From Pectobacterium sp. CFBP8739 (GTDB lineage Bacteria > Pseudomonadota > Gammaproteobacteria > Enterobacterales > Enterobacteriaceae), in the NCBI RefSeq assembly GCF_013449375.1, contig NZ_JACDRR010000005.1, positions 225,074 to 289,073 of the forward strand: a stretch of 64,000 nucleotides of DNA, given 5' to 3'. Shown here one piece after another: positions 1 through 8,962 of the stretch. Under the pieces are notes generated by a model. That model was not told the DNA's origin and made no database searches. It was given only the letters and a program-made list of their open reading frames with translations. Every line of letters begins with the position of its first letter. The first letter of the stretch is position 1. The translations under genes were made by a program, and so were the position numbers.

Positions 1-87
1 CGCAATTGGTAGAATAAAATCTCAGATTTCTGAAGTTGTATATAAGGAAAACGCTGCTATCCGTTGAGGTCATAGCTTAATTGAGCG

Positions 88-101
88 ATTAGTATACTAA
101 T
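88..101. promoter_or_regulatory. Perfect 14-bp palindrome, probable antitoxin operator
   Basis: ATTAGTATACTAAT is a perfect inverted repeat in AT-rich DNA, 46 bp before the start codon of the DUF2384-type antitoxin gene. Antitoxins of this family usually repress their own promoter, so an operator role is inferred. No clear -35/-10 pair was assigned. Confidence 0.4.
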
Positions 102-147
102 AAGTATAACGTTATTTTTTAGTATTAAATTACTATAGGTGTTTTCT

Positions 148-471
148 ATGAAAAATTCGGGGCGAAACCCCACGATGATTGACATTGTCAGCTTGAAAAA
201 AATGACGCCGATTCAGAGGAAAATACACGAAATGACGCTGCTGAAAACAGCATTTGATGACGCATGCAAAAAAAATACATTGCGGTCTTCATTGATATCA
301 GAACGTGCAATAGAATTATTCGAGGGCGATGCTGATCTGGCTAAAAAATGGTTAGCGGAGCCGAATCGGGCATTAGAATGGATATCACCTAATGAAATGT
401 TGTCGCTCCCATCTGGAATAGATGCCGTTCTCAAATTGATAACTCAGTTGCAGCATGGCGTTTATCCATAA
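148..471 (+). CDS. Orphan Xre/MbcA/ParS-type (DUF2384) antitoxin
   Basis: A 107-residue protein. Its C-terminal half (about residues 53-107) has the pattern of the Xre/MbcA/ParS toxin-binding domain: AIELFEGD, then A..WL..PN.AL.W.SP.EML....G, ending QLQHGVYP. These antitoxins normally neutralise a RES-domain NAD-degrading toxin encoded immediately downstream. No RES gene follows here; only a 23-codon frame (455-526) overlaps the end, and I do not recognise it. The start was set at ATG 148 because AGGTG lies 7 nt upstream; an in-frame GTG at 139 would add three residues. The N-terminal half is a probable DNA-binding region, but I cannot define its fold. The gene may be a relic antitoxin or act against a toxin elsewhere. 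Confidence 0.65.
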   Translation: MKNSGRNPTMIDIVSLKKMTPIQRKIHEMTLLKTAFDDACKKNTLRSSLISERAIELFEGDADLAKKWLAEPNRALEWISPNEMLSLPSGIDAVLKLITQLQHGVYP

Positions 472-734
472 ACAGTTTAGACTAAATAACTTTGCATATT
501 ATCGCTCCACTTTAGTCAGACCATGATGATTGCCGGGATTAGTCGGCTACCAATCCCATTATGATATAGGCGATTGTTCTAGAACTGACTCTGAGCGCCC
601 CTTTTTCGAGGTACGTTGCTGCTATATATGACAGGTTTTCGTTCTGTTGAAGCATCCAACCTCAGATACGATGCTCTGGTCTAACCATCTTCGCAGCAAT
701 CAGGCGATGGCTTCAAAGAACAGAGATTACTAAC
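472..734. other. Non-coding stretch after the orphan antitoxin
   Basis: No convincing gene is seen. This is where the cognate toxin of the antitoxin gene would be expected; all frames are broken and no RES-domain motif was recognised. Confidence 0.4.
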
Positions 735-938
735 TCAGGGCTTGAACTGCCGCAACTGGGCTTCAGGGAAAAAATAAATATTGCCACGTGCCCGCGAGCA
801 TGCGACATAAAGCTTGTTGCGGGATGACGGTGGCAGTGCCTGTAACCCCTGCTTATTCAAGAGTCGCCTGTGCTCTGTACCCATCACGATGCAGACGTCA
901 TTGAAATGATCTAGGCCCTTATTAGCCCCCAAACCCAT
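735..938 (-). pseudogene. C-terminal remnant of an SF1 (UvrD-like) helicase
   Basis: A 67-codon open frame without a plausible start context reads like the end of a superfamily 1 helicase. The segment NKGLDHFNDVCIVMGT resembles motif V (SKGLxFDxVxI) and RNKLYVACSRARGNIYFF resembles motif VI (KLLYVALTRA). The ATPase core expected upstream on the minus strand is absent. It is not a copy of the downstream GajB, whose motif VI reads RRLFYVGFTRARHEIHL. It is most likely what remains of another defence-associated or mobile-element helicase. Confidence 0.55.
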
Positions 939-1303
939 TGATGAGTAACGTTAATTAGAAGTAGTGTATGATTAAAAATTAAAGACTAATCTGCTACCAG
1001 ATTCTCAATCAAAGTAATAATAAGGTGATTAATCATTTGGTATGTCATCTGAATGCGTACACTATGGAGTGTTTAAAATAAATGAATGATGGGTTTTAGT
1101 ATTCCCATTTAAAATTCGATTAATATATTACCTGTCCATAGATAACCCTGCTAATTCCTACTTGATTACCAATTCCTTTCGGAATTTTCTATCAAATATT
1201 TATCTAGAAATGCGTTGCAAACTTTAATCATTCAGATTGCATTGATTGAAATGTCATGCTGGAATGCAATAACTGAGAAATAGATAGATGTCCATGGAGC
1301 ACT
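939..1303. other. AT-rich intergenic region upstream of gajA
   Basis: No gene is supported. The region is AT-rich and must contain the Gabija promoter. I could not assign a confident -35/-10 pair. Confidence 0.4.
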
Positions 1304-3115
1304 ATGTATCTGTCACGTATCAAGATTGAAAATTTCCGCAACTTTCGAAACCTTGATGTAGCGCTTGGTGGGAATATCGTCGTTGTAGGCGAAAACAGTG
1401 TCGGAAAGAGTAATCTGCTTTTTGGGCTTCGACTAATTTTCGATCCTTCATTGCCTGATAGCAGTCGTCAACTCGGTCTTGCTGACTTCTGGGATGGGCT
1501 GGAAGATATTACCACCGAAACTACAGTTACTATTTCTATAGAGATTAAAGATTTCGAAGAAGACCTCGATGTCTTGGCGGTATTGACCGACTACCGTCTT
1601 GATGATGACCCAGAAACAGTCCGTCTTACTTATCAATTACGCGCTCAGCCTAACCTTACTCATGCTCCTGTCAGTGACGATAATTTTTCCTTCTTATGCT
1701 TTGGCGGAGAGGATGAATCTAAGCGCTTCGGCCATGAACTTCGTCGCCGTATCACGATGGATTTATTACCTGCGCTTCGAGATGCCGAGGGTGATCTTGC
1801 CGCGTGGCGTCGTTCTCCACTTCGCCCTCTTGTTGAGGAAGCGTTTATCGGCGTAGACAAGAACGCACTTAAAGAAATAGGAGACAAGATCGCACAGGCG
1901 AGTGCTGCTGCGATTGACTTCAAAGAAGTGAAAATGCTTGAAACCAGCATCGCTGAATTGTTCATGAGTATGGCAGGATCGAAGCAGGATGTACATCCAT
2001 CCCTTGGATTCAGTGCGACCGATGCTACGCGTATTAATCGGCAGATCCGGCTATTAATAGATGAAGGGCGACGTGGCGTCGCCGATGCTAGTCTAGGCTC
2101 GGCGAATCTTATTTTTCTTACGCTCAAACTGCTAGATCTTCAACGCTTGATCACAGCAAATAAGCGCGATCAGTCTTTGCTTGCTATTGAAGAACCAGAG
2201 GCGCATCTTCATCCGCACCTTCAACGTTTAGTCTATAGGCACCTTTTCGAAACCATCATTGATGATGAAGATGTGGAAAACTGGAAGACTTCCGGACCAC
2301 TTTCAGTAATTCTGACTACCCATTCGCCGCATATTGCAAGCGTGGCTCCGCTTAGTTCTGTCCTGCTTCTTCGTGCCCACTCTAACGGGGGGACTAAGGG
2401 ATATTCTACGGCCAATGCGGGCTTTACTAAAACTGACATCGAAGATCTTGAGCGCTATCTTGATGTAACCCGAGCAGAGATGTTATTTGCTCGCGGTGTC
2501 ATTCTTGTCGAAGGTGATGCGGAGCGTTTTCTTATCCCAGCATTTGCCAAAAATATGAACATCTCGCTCGATGAGCATAGTGTATCTGTATGCTCGGTTG
2601 CAGGAACAAATTTCCTGCCTTATGTAAAATTGCTCTGTGCTTTGGGGATCCCTTTCTCTGTCATTACTGATTATGATGAGGTCGACTCTATCCCCCGTGC
2701 TTATAATCGTGCGCTCAAACTCGTGCGAATCATCAATGACACCGAAGGTAGTAATAATACCGCCGCAATTATTCAAGCAATCAAAGATAAAAAAACATGG
2801 GGTGAAACATTTGATGAAATCCAAAAATTTGGCATCTTCGTCAACTGGAGCACGCTCGAAACTGAACTGTTTGAAGAGAACTATGCTCAGGAAATGATAG
2901 ATACATTACGTGAGCATAATTTCAGCGACAATCGCAAAACTGCTCTTGATACCTGGGAAAAGCAGCCGGAGGATTTTGACGCTGATGAACTACTCAAGAT
3001 GATAGAACAGATGGGCAAAGGTCGGTTTGCTCAAAGATTAGCGACGCGCACTCCTCACAAACCTGTACCCGACTATATTGCTGGCGCGATCAACTATGTC
3101 ATCAATCATGTCTGA
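1304..3115 (+). CDS. gajA: Gabija protein GajA, class 2 OLD-family ATPase/TOPRIM nuclease
   Basis: A 603-residue protein with the two-part architecture of OLD-family nucleases. The N-terminal ABC-type ATPase has a Walker A GENSVGKSN at residues 29-37, a signature-like SLGSAN segment near 264, a Walker B with LLAIEEPEAHLHP near 292-303, and a His switch TTHSPH. The C-terminal TOPRIM domain has VILVEGDAE (near 398-406) and the acidic DYDE (near 456-459). The tandem arrangement with a UvrD-like helicase defines class 2 OLD proteins and the Gabija anti-phage system, in which GajA is a nucleotide-sensing, sequence-specific DNA nicking endonuclease. GGAG lies about 7 nt before ATG 1304. Its last codons overlap gajB. 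Family length is roughly 570-600 residues, so it appears full length. Confidence 0.88.
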   Translation: MYLSRIKIENFRNFRNLDVALGGNIVVVGENSVGKSNLLFGLRLIFDPSLPDSSRQLGLADFWDGLEDITTETTVTISIEIKDFEEDLDVLAVLTDYRLDDDPETVRLTYQLRAQPNLTHAPVSDDNFSFLCFGGEDESKRFGHELRRRITMDLLPALRDAEGDLAAWRRSPLRPLVEEAFIGVDKNALKEIGDKIAQASAAAIDFKEVKMLETSIAELFMSMAGSKQDVHPSLGFSATDATRINRQIRLLIDEGRRGVADASLGSANLIFLTLKLLDLQRLITANKRDQSLLAIEEPEAHLHPHLQRLVYRHLFETIIDDEDVENWKTSGPLSVILTTHSPHIASVAPLSSVLLLRAHSNGGTKGYSTANAGFTKTDIEDLERYLDVTRAEMLFARGVILVEGDAERFLIPAFAKNMNISLDEHSVSVCSVAGTNFLPYVKLLCALGIPFSVITDYDEVDSIPRAYNRALKLVRIINDTEGSNNTAAIIQAIKDKKTWGETFDEIQKFGIFVNWSTLETELFEENYAQEMIDTLREHNFSDNRKTALDTWEKQPEDFDADELLKMIEQMGKGRFAQRLATRTPHKPVPDYIAGAINYVINHV

Positions 3116-4892
3116 CCAAGAACTGTATCTCAGGGCTGCAGCAGATCTCCATTCCAACACGAAGCAGTGGCAGGCCTATGAATCAACAGGTCATTGTGTT
3201 CTGCTTGCTGGGCCTGGTAGCGGTAAGACTAAGACGCTGACAATCAAGCTCGCTAGGATGCTTAGTGAGGATGTTGAGGAGCCGCGCGGCATCGCCTGCA
3301 TTACTTACAATAACGAATGTGCACGCGAACTGGAAAACCGTTTGGCAGCTCTTGGTATCGCCCCCAGTAAGCGAGTCTTTATCGGAACCGTCCACTCATT
3401 TTCACTTACACAAATTCTTCTTCCCTATGCCAAGGTTGCCAATATTGGACTACCCGATAAATTTACAGTGGCAAGCCGCCAACAAACCAAGGTTTGTTTA
3501 GCTGCAGCTCATGCGAAGATCATTGGTGGACCGGAAAATCCTCAAAACTGGGATATGCGGCTGGGCAACCATAGGCGCCGGTTCATTAATCGCGAGCGAT
3601 CTGAATGGAAAAACCTAGACCCTGTACTTACTAGGCTCACCGAGACGTATGAAGCCGAACTTCGCGCTCGTGGATTGATTGATTTTGACGACATGCCGCT
3701 CCTCGCTGTTCAGGCTCTCGCCACTAACAAATGGCTTCGAACAGCAATGGTGGCGAAATTTCCAATCCTAGCTGTAGACGAGTACCAAGACTTAGGTCTT
3801 GCGCTTCACGGTATGGTGATGGGGCTTTGCTTTAGTGCGGGTATGCGGTTGTTTGCAGTAGGCGATGTTGACCAGTCAATTTATGGTTTCACTGGCGCGA
3901 CACCTGAACTACTTCGGCGATTATCCGAGCGTGACGATGTTGAAACGGTGCAACTTGACCTCAATTATCGCTGCGGGTCGAGGATTGTTAGTGCATCCGA
4001 ATATGCACTTGGAGAGACGCGGGGCTACAAAGCACCTGATAATGCCGATGAAGGAACGATTTTCTTTCATTCGCGCGCAGGCGACTATGCCAGGCAGGCA
4101 CGATATCTCATTGAAGAGCTGATCCCGGAAATATGCGAACGTCGACCAAACATAAGTCTTGGCGAGATCGCAGTGCTCTATCCAGCGGCGTTCCTTGGAG
4201 ATGAAATTGCTAGTGCGGCTACAGAGCATGGTTATTCGGTGGTAAGGACCGATGGTAATGCGTTGTATCCACGTGGCAGCCGGTTAATGCGATGGCTTGA
4301 GCAATGCGCTATGTGGTGCTGTGGGGGCTGGCGCTCAGGAACACCATCGCTGTCCCGAGTAATAAGCGAGGGTATAAGGTTGTTTCACGAATCAATAACC
4401 AATGAGGATGAGAGGCTCGTTTTCCAGAGTGACCTTACTGCCGTACTATGGGGTCATCGGGACGAAATGCTTGGTCTCGCCAATTGGCTTGCAGCGCTTC
4501 GAGACGACATAATTCGAGCCCGTGTCGCTACCGCCAGATCACTTGCTGATGAATACGCTACCCTTAACGATTTCCTCACTCGCCTCAACCCTGGCGGTGA
4601 TATAGAAGACTTTCCGATAGTCGAGTTCGCTGGAATAGGCTGCGGTCTTCAGCGTATAAATCTTTCGACACTACATAGCTCGAAGGGGCGTGAGTTCGAT
4701 GTGGTTATTCTATTCGGTACAGAAGAAGGTCGGTTACCACGCAATCGCGCTTCGGGAAATGACTTGCGCGAAGCACGACGCCTCTTTTATGTTGGCTTCA
4801 CTCGTGCGAGGCATGAGATCCATCTTATGTACGGGCAACACAACCCGTCTCGCTTCGTGACAGAAGTATTGAGGCGGCTTGAAGAGGAATAA
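3108..4892 (+). CDS. gajB: Gabija protein GajB, UvrD/Rep-like SF1A helicase
   Basis: A 594-residue SF1A helicase with a complete motif set: Walker A GPGSGKTK (about residues 35-42), motif II AVDEYQDLG (near 222), motif III GDVDQSIYGFTGA, motif IV NYRCGSRIV, motif V TLHSSKGREFDVVI, and motif VI RRLFYVGFTRARHEI (near 557). In Gabija, GajB binds DNA ends generated around GajA cleavage and takes part in the assembled complex. ATG 3108 overlaps the gajA stop by 8 nt (ATGTCTGA), which implies translational coupling; in-frame starts at 3096 and 3078 are alternatives. The reading frame ends close to the truncated end of an IS911-like element, but the helicase core is intact, so the system is probably functional. 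Confidence 0.87.
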   Translation: MSDQELYLRAAADLHSNTKQWQAYESTGHCVLLAGPGSGKTKTLTIKLARMLSEDVEEPRGIACITYNNECARELENRLAALGIAPSKRVFIGTVHSFSLTQILLPYAKVANIGLPDKFTVASRQQTKVCLAAAHAKIIGGPENPQNWDMRLGNHRRRFINRERSEWKNLDPVLTRLTETYEAELRARGLIDFDDMPLLAVQALATNKWLRTAMVAKFPILAVDEYQDLGLALHGMVMGLCFSAGMRLFAVGDVDQSIYGFTGATPELLRRLSERDDVETVQLDLNYRCGSRIVSASEYALGETRGYKAPDNADEGTIFFHSRAGDYARQARYLIEELIPEICERRPNISLGEIAVLYPAAFLGDEIASAATEHGYSVVRTDGNALYPRGSRLMRWLEQCAMWCCGGWRSGTPSLSRVISEGIRLFHESITNEDERLVFQSDLTAVLWGHRDEMLGLANWLAALRDDIIRARVATARSLADEYATLNDFLTRLNPGGDIEDFPIVEFAGIGCGLQRINLSTLHSSKGREFDVVILFGTEEGRLPRNRASGNDLREARRLFYVGFTRARHEIHLMYGQHNPSRFVTEVLRRLEEE

Positions 4893-4917
4893 AGCTTTGT
4901 TGTATGTCTTCCAGTTG

Positions 4918-5305
<388 letters not shown>

Positions 5306-5539
5306 TGGGGCACCTGTACAGGGCACCCACATGAATGATTGTTTTTTGCTCGACATGTGCCACCCACAATCTAAATTGTTCTGGTGACGCTTCTGTTTGA
5401 AGATTAATCATGCAAATAACGGTTAATTGCCGATCGTCATTCGTTCAAAAAACATTCGTGATCTTGCCCTGGGCACCTGTATTGTTCTTAGGCGAGCATA
5501 TCACCTCTGTTCAGGTGGCCAAATTCAGTGTGCCACTAT

Positions 5540-5812
5540 AAGCGAAAAAAATACGGCTCGGGTGGACTTATTCAGAACAAAAAATACATGCTGTCCCTCA
5601 CCTGGAATGCCCCACTGGAAGCCTTTAACGATCCTGAACAGTTCTTTGAGGGCGTCGGCGTGGGCGGTTTATACCTGCATCTCCATAAGGCCAATCAGTT
5701 CCTGGGTATGGCCCCACTTCCCACTTTCGTCACAAATGATGTAGTCAAATCGCCGGATGTGGAAAATGAAATCCGTCGTTTCACCGATCATCTGGTAACA
5801 ACCTTTTCCTAA
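5540..5812 (+). pseudogene. mdaB: mdaB C-terminal fragment (NADPH:quinone reductase)
   Basis: The frame encodes about 90 residues nearly collinear with the C-terminal half of MdaB: KKYGSGGL, KKYMLSLTWNAP, then HKANQFLGM and PLPTF. MdaB is a flavodoxin-fold NADPH-dependent quinone reductase of about 190 residues. The N-terminal FMN-binding half (about 100 residues) is missing, and upstream DNA leads into the IS911-like remnant, so the truncation probably accompanied insertion or deletion there. A strong terminator follows the stop codon. A second, intact flavodoxin-fold oxidoreductase lies at 13014-13529. Confidence 0.8.
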
Positions 5813-5819
5813 ACAATAA

Positions 5820-5850
5820 TATAGCCCGGTATTTTAAGTACCAGGCTATA
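5820..5850 (+). terminator. Hairpin terminator after mdaB fragment
   Basis: TATAGCC and GGTA pair with TACC and GGCTATA around a 7-nt loop, directly after the stop codon. It is presumably the original mdaB terminator. Confidence 0.6.
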
Positions 5851-5950
5851 GTCACTCGGGGCAGTCAGGCTTTAATGCTATCCGAGAGTTCATACGATAT
5901 AGCTTTCAGCAAATGCTTCTTTCATATACGGTGTGCCTGCCCTCCTGCCA

Positions 5951-6841
5951 TTACTCCTGGAAAAGCTCAACTATCCAGTCAGAAAAAGCTCGGACTGTGG
6001 GGGAAAGAAAGCGCTGGTGAGGATAAAGCAAGGTTATCGGGACCGACGACGGCTGCCAGTCGGACATCACTTCGACCAGCGTCCCTTGCTGCAGATGATC
6101 AGAAACTATACTTTCCGCAAGCTGGGCCAGACCGAACCCCTCAAGACACATTTTTATATAGAGCCCTGTCTCGTTAACGGCACCTTGTCCAGGGACTGGA
6201 ACGGAAAGCGTTTCTGAACCCTGTACGAAGCGAAGCTCGTCACTTCGTCGGCCTTGTCCAGCGAAATAGTGGATTGCACGATGCCGAGATAAGTCTTCAG
6301 GAGACTGCGGAATCCCGTATTCTCTGAGATAATCCGGAGAGGCGCATGTCACCCACCGTAAACGTCCAAGCGGACGGGCAACCAGTGTTGAGTTTATCAA
6401 CTCCCCTGTTCTTATCACGCAGTCAACCCCCTCCTGAACGAGATCGACCTGTCTGTCGCTCACGCCAATCATCAGGTAGATATCCGGATACCGGCGATAA
6501 AAATCTTTTAAATTGGGCATGACGATGAAATTGGCGATCCCCCCCGGCATATCCACGCGCAGTCGTCCCTGAGGTCGTCTGATTGAATCCGTCAGACTCG
6601 CTTCAGTATGCTCGATTAACGACAGTATTTCCCGGCACTGTGCAAGATACTTTAGCCCTTCAGGGGTGAGGCTCACCCGCCTTGTCGTGCGATTCAGTAA
6701 ACGGACGCGCAGGTATTTCTCGAGGCTCTTAATCGAGCTTGTGACTGTTGAAGAAGGAAGTGACAATGTTTCTGCTGCCCTTACAAAACTTCCGGCCTCA
6801 GCCACCCGTATGAAGATCTGCATTGCCTGGATACGATCCAT
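5951..6841 (-). CDS. LysR-family transcriptional regulator
   Basis: A 296-residue LysR regulator of the group starting MDRIQAMQIFIRVAEAGSF, with the winged helix in residues 1-60 (AAETLSLPSSTVTSSIKSLE) and a substrate-binding domain from about residue 90. Start ATG 6841 has GGAG 8 nt upstream. It is divergent from the amidohydrolase at 6986, with a 144-bp intergenic region, the usual arrangement for a LysR regulator controlling its neighbour. The inducer is unknown and could be a substrate of the adjacent amidohydrolase. Confidence 0.85.
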   Translation of the reverse strand: MDRIQAMQIFIRVAEAGSFVRAAETLSLPSSTVTSSIKSLEKYLRVRLLNRTTRRVSLTPEGLKYLAQCREILSLIEHTEASLTDSIRRPQGRLRVDMPGGIANFIVMPNLKDFYRRYPDIYLMIGVSDRQVDLVQEGVDCVIRTGELINSTLVARPLGRLRWVTCASPDYLREYGIPQSPEDLSRHRAIHYFAGQGRRSDELRFVQGSETLSVPVPGQGAVNETGLYIKMCLEGFGLAQLAESIVSDHLQQGTLVEVMSDWQPSSVPITLLYPHQRFLSPTVRAFSDWIVELFQE

Positions 6842-6985
6842 TTACCTGCTCCTGAACATTTCTGGTCTTTTTAAGTTTTATATTATTATTCGTAAAAATT
6901 GAATTATGAAAACGCGTTAAGCATCTTTTTCTCATTAATTGACTATCGTATCGTCTTTCTGTTGACCAGAAAAGAGGCTATATGA

Positions 6986-8386
6986 ATGACCGATTACATC
7001 AGAAACATTGTTAATAACCAGGCTGTAAACCCGCCAGTCACGCTTATTCGTGGTGCTACTATACTGAGCATGGATGAGAATGTAGGTAACCTTGAACGCG
7101 GTGATATTCTTATCACCGGCTCAACTATTACCGCCGTGGGGAAGGATCTTGACGTACAGGGTGCCCATGTCATTGATGCAACGAACATGATTGCCATGCC
7201 GGGCATGGTGGATTCTCATCGCCACTCGTGGGAAGGACAGTTGCGCCGCATTAACCCGAATGCAACCTGTCTGGACGACTACAGCAACGCCACGCACTTT
7301 TCGTTTGCGAAGTACTATCGCCCATCTGATATTTATGTTGGTAACCTGCTGACTGCTCTCGGCGCCATTGATGCAGGCATCACTACCATCATTGATAATT
7401 CGCACAACAGCCGCTCTGCTGAACACTCGGACGCCGCTGTAGAGGCCCTGCTTGATTCAGGCATTCGCGCCATCCATGCCTCCGGAGCGCCGGTATCAGG
7501 AGAATGGGACAAAGCACACTGGCCGGGTAACTGGCAGCGTCTGCAGGAAAAGTATTTTAAAGATAACCCTGAAGGTCTTGTTTCTCTTGGTGTGATGGCC
7601 CAGTTGGAGCCGGAATTGTGGGCCGAAGCTCGCAGACTGGGGCTTCCCATTGTCACTGAATTCTTTGGGGCTGAAATGGGCTCTGAGCTTGAATCTCTGC
7701 ATCAGCGGGGACTGCTTGGCCCGGACAATATTTTCAATCACTGCACGGCGCTGCCGGACGAGGGATGGAAAATCCTGCGCGAAGCTGGGGTCCGGGTTAA
7801 CGTTTGCCCGCGCTCCGATGCGCATTATGGCATTGAAGATGGCATGTTTGCTATTGAGGCCGCACATCGACACGGTATCACACCGGGCCTGAGCGTTGAC
7901 AACGAAACGTCCTACAGTACCGACATGTTTATGGAAATGCGTGTGGCATTTTATCTGCAACGTGTCATGGGGATGCACAAGCATCAGCACTGCTGCGACT
8001 CGGAACATTCGCTTACAACGCTTCCTGCAGCACAACTTCTCAAGGCAGCGACCGTCGATGGCGCTTACTGTGCAGGCTTGCAGGACAAGGTCGGCAGTCT
8101 GACGCCAGGAAAGCAGGCCGATCTCATCCTGATCAATGCCGGCGACATTAACCTCTATCCTAACGGAAATGCCTTTGGCACGGTGGTACATGCAACAGAG
8201 CGCAGCAACATTGATACCGTCATGATTGGCGGACGTATTGTTAAACAGAACGGGAAGGTGGTTGGCGTCGACAGTGCACGCCTTCATGCAGCGATTGATG
8301 AATCTCGTGAACATCTGTTTGCCGCTGCCGGATATAAACCTGACATGTTTGCAGAAACCTTCCTGCCGCTGGAGCAGGCACACTGA
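6986..8386 (+). CDS. Amidohydrolase-superfamily deaminase/hydrolase (TrzA/AtzA-like)
   Basis: A 466-residue metal-dependent hydrolase of the amidohydrolase superfamily, chlorohydrolase/SAH-deaminase-like branch. The N-terminal beta-sandwich (about residues 1-70) leads into the metal motif DSHRHSWEG (H78, H80). A further metal His is probably in FNHCTAL (near 252), and the catalytic Asp probably in LSVDNETSYS (near 308). The C-terminus has the family-typical VGSLTPGKQADLILI. These enzymes hydrolyse C-N or C-Cl bonds in purine-like or triazine-like rings; the substrate here cannot be told from sequence. RBS AGAGG precedes ATG 6986 by 8 nt. It is the first gene of a likely operon with the transporter and SMP-30 genes. 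Confidence 0.85.
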   Translation: MTDYIRNIVNNQAVNPPVTLIRGATILSMDENVGNLERGDILITGSTITAVGKDLDVQGAHVIDATNMIAMPGMVDSHRHSWEGQLRRINPNATCLDDYSNATHFSFAKYYRPSDIYVGNLLTALGAIDAGITTIIDNSHNSRSAEHSDAAVEALLDSGIRAIHASGAPVSGEWDKAHWPGNWQRLQEKYFKDNPEGLVSLGVMAQLEPELWAEARRLGLPIVTEFFGAEMGSELESLHQRGLLGPDNIFNHCTALPDEGWKILREAGVRVNVCPRSDAHYGIEDGMFAIEAAHRHGITPGLSVDNETSYSTDMFMEMRVAFYLQRVMGMHKHQHCCDSEHSLTTLPAAQLLKAATVDGAYCAGLQDKVGSLTPGKQADLILINAGDINLYPNGNAFGTVVHATERSNIDTVMIGGRIVKQNGKVVGVDSARLHAAIDESREHLFAAAGYKPDMFAETFLPLEQAH

Positions 8387-8400
8387 AAGGTATGAAATGC

Positions 8401-8874
8401 ATGAGCATGATTTATTACATAATCGCTTTTGCCGCAGGTCTTGGGATTACCCTGCAGACGACCCTGAACAGCCAGCTTGCACGAGGCCTTGGAGGCGATT
8501 CGGTTACCGCCGCATTATTTTCCTTCTCTGCCGGAGCATTTGCGCTGGGGATTTACTCGCTGTTGCGTGGGGGATTGTTCACCTCTCTTGCGGCCATTCC
8601 TTCTCAGCCCATCTGGAGTCTGGCGGGCGGGCTGATCGGGGCCGGTGCACTTTTTAGCTATGTGGTACTGGCACCCAAAATCGGGTTTTCAGCCCTCCTC
8701 GGACTGGCGATTGTAGGACAGTTACTGTCGTCACAGATGATCGATCACTTTGGTCTTCTGGGTGCCATAAGACGTCCTGCTTCGCTGTTAAAGCTGGGCG
8801 GGATGCTGGTTATGCTGGCCGGTCTGGCCATTATGCTTTTTGGCGATCGTCTTTCTGAGCGTTTTCTGCATTAA
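8401..8874 (+). CDS. Small DMT-type (DUF606/YdcZ-like) membrane transporter
   Basis: About 157 residues with five predicted hydrophobic segments: IIAFAAGLGITLQ, AALFSFSAGAFALGIY, GLIGAGALFSYVVLA, ALLGLAIVGQLLSS and LLKLGGMLVMLAGLAIMLF. The LQTTLNSQLARGLG loop after the first helix is typical of the DUF606 (YdcZ) branch of drug/metabolite transporters. ATG 8401 was chosen because AAAGG lies 10 nt upstream; ATG 8392 is too close to that sequence. It follows the amidohydrolase by 14 nt, so they are cotranscribed, and it may import or export the substrate or product of that enzyme (inference). Confidence 0.8.
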   Translation: MSMIYYIIAFAAGLGITLQTTLNSQLARGLGGDSVTAALFSFSAGAFALGIYSLLRGGLFTSLAAIPSQPIWSLAGGLIGAGALFSYVVLAPKIGFSALLGLAIVGQLLSSQMIDHFGLLGAIRRPASLLKLGGMLVMLAGLAIMLFGDRLSERFLH

Positions 8875-8962
8875 CATAATGACTGTTCCTGCCTCAGACG
8901 GACGTTTGCCCTGCGCAGACGTCCGTATTTATTTGTATTTTGTATCCCACCGGAGAAATAAT

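Noticed and set aside
7496..8383. 295-codon minus-strand frame
   Set aside because: Antisense to the amidohydrolase over its whole length; it is long only because of codon bias in the real gene, and shows no protein family features.
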